NCBI GenBank assembly: GCA_031267815.1
Contig: JAIRYI010000019.1
Span: 1 to 42,590 of the forward strand
DNA from: Desulfarculales bacterium
GTDB lineage: Bacteria > Desulfobacterota > Desulfarculia > Desulfarculales > Desulfarculaceae
Direction of reading: 5' to 3'
DNA: 42,590 nucleotides
The notes under the pieces: model-generated
What the model was told of the DNA's origin: nothing
Database searches by the model: none
What the model saw: the letters and a program-made list of their open reading frames with translations, nothing else
Position numbers and translations under genes: made by a program
Part shown: piece by piece, positions 41,814 to 42,590 of the stretch
Layout of the letters: the number at the start of each line of letters is the position of its first letter
Numbering within the stretch: the stretch's first letter is position 1

Positions 41814-42131
41814 ATGCGGCTGGCATGGTATTCTGACGCATGGGAAGACTATCTGTACTGGCAGACGCATGATAAAAAAATACTCAAAAAAATTAACGGA
41901 CTAATTAAAGATATAGAGCGAAATGGATATACAGGCATTGGCAAGCCTGAACCGTTAAAAAAAGATCTTGCTAGTTGGTGGAGCCGCCGTATCAACGATA
42001 CGGATCGAGTGATATACAGAATTGATGTTTCAATCCCCGCCCCGGGTAAGGAGGCGGCTGAACAGAATATATCGCAAAATTTGGAGCTTGGGCAAGAAAC
42101 TTGTTTAATACTGCAATGCAAAGGACATTAA
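41814..42131 (+). CDS. yoeB: YoeB/Txe-family mRNA interferase with altered C-terminus
   Basis: The 105-residue toxin has the family core: MRLAWYSDAWEDYLYWQTHD, KKINGLIKDIER, GIGKPEPLKKDL and WWSRRINDTDRVIYRID. It would cut mRNA at the ribosomal A site. Typical YoeB is about 84 residues and ends CR-HY; the final His and Tyr help catalysis. Here about 25 residues (from VSIPAPGKEAAE to ELGQETC) are inserted in frame before LILQCKGH, and the gene stops after His: the codon that should be Tyr reads TAA. The catalytic Glu, Arg and His are kept. It may be weaker. GAGG precedes the ATG. Confidence 0.82.
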   Translation: MRLAWYSDAWEDYLYWQTHDKKILKKINGLIKDIERNGYTGIGKPEPLKKDLASWWSRRINDTDRVIYRIDVSIPAPGKEAAEQNISQNLELGQETCLILQCKGH

Positions 42132-42137
42132 TGATGA

Positions 42138-42236
42138 TTAAGTAGTAAGCCGTTTGAAGGCTTCTTTGATATGAGTCAGCGGGCGGCTATTCTCCGCAAG
42201 ATATTTATCCGCCAGTTCTGCAAGCTTTTCCCGCCC
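42138..42236 (-). pseudogene. Possible remnant of a small protein gene
   Basis: The minus strand reads 32 codons (REKLAELADKYLAENSRPLT, then HIKEAFKRLTT-stop) before an upstream stop. The helical, charged pattern looks like the tail of a small antitoxin-like protein, but there is no start. The gap from here to 42471 shows no gene. Confidence 0.3.
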
Positions 42237-42419
42237 CTATTTTGTATAAAAGAATGACGGTTTCTGAGCGGCTAACCAGTTATTGCCTGCTTCTTCCCGG
42301 CCGCGTTGGGCGTTACTCCGCCGCTTGCAAGCGGGGCGCGAGCCAAGTAAATCGCGGCAGATTCCTCTCTGCTTTGGATTTGCCGCGCAAATCTAAAACC
42401 GATCCGTGCCGGGGCGGCA

Positions 42420-42568
42420 GAATGCGGTTGCTGAAAAAGCCAAAGACGGCGCCGGATCACCCCCAGTTGTAGCCCGCGCCCGGAATTATCAAAACGCGGT
42501 CAAATCGCGAAAACGGCCATTGTCAATATTCCGTTGATTTATTAGAATATTGATGTAAATAATTTTGT
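42420..42568. repeat. Right copy of terminal inverted repeat
   Basis: 42472-42568 is the exact reverse complement of 1-97, and similarity continues to about 42420 with indels. Twenty-two further bases follow to the window end and have no counterpart at the left, where the sequence simply begins. Confidence 0.9.
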
Positions 42569-42590
42569 CATAATACCCAACCATATTCAT

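Overview
The window is about 42.6 kb of moderately GC-rich DNA, probably from an anaerobic bacterium allied to Desulfobacterota (former Deltaproteobacteria). That assignment is tentative. It rests on gene content: a B12-dependent radical SAM cluster, AmrS, MutS2, TatA with a PilZ protein, and a small lipoprotein type I associate with that group. There is no rRNA marker. The backbone is densely coding. It is interrupted by AT-rich accessory patches at about 8.4-9.1, 25.4-27.0 and 41.2-42.2 kb, and by many short palindromic repeats. The first 97 bases are repeated exactly, inverted, at 42472-42568, so the window looks bounded by two copies of one repeat.

Layout. 0.3-4.3 kb: two SUMF1/FGE-fold proteins and an FGE C-terminal fragment, with a CDKN3-like phosphatase and a decayed second copy of it. 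This is a duplicated cassette whose copied end carries the last codons of the neighbouring malolactic/malic enzyme gene. 4.3-8.2 kb: that enzyme and a Zn/Cd/Pb-type P1B ATPase. 8.4-9.3 kb: a small antitoxin-like gene overlapping a GNAT toxin-like gene, then tRNA-Ser(UGA). 9.3-13.1 kb: PilZ protein, TatA, then the operon amrS-radC-pyrF. 13.6-14.6 kb: NYN nuclease-like protein and a small membrane protein. 14.7-19.3 kb: sfsA, MBL hydrolase, yqeY-like and mutS2 as one overlapping minus-strand operon. 19.4-25.1 kb: a multi-hairpin array, then M16 peptidase, ROK kinase, TPR membrane protein and MltD-like transglycosylase.

25.2-27.0 kb: repeats, a truncated GHKL ATPase and a four-gene overlapping operon with DUF3990 and DUF3791 proteins, a toxin-antitoxin candidate. 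27.1-32.0 kb: a minus-strand cluster of two B12-binding radical SAM enzymes and two acyltransferase-fold proteins, a plausible undescribed biosynthetic pathway. An O-acetyltransferase follows. 32.7-35.4 kb: lipoprotein, coaBC, a hypothetical protein and a LysM lipoprotein. 35.7-41.1 kb: clpB converging on a hybrid histidine kinase. 41.2-42.6 kb: a second, diverged copy of the hairpin element abutting a truncated RHH antitoxin, then a RelB/YoeB pair with a modified toxin C-terminus, then the terminal repeat.

The most striking points are: (1) the FGE fragment and FGE2 differ almost only at first and second codon positions within a short C-terminal window, the mark left by a diversity-generating retroelement, although no reverse transcriptase is visible here; (2) two copies of a multi-hairpin element show compensating changes in their stems; (3) the radical SAM/acyltransferase cluster.
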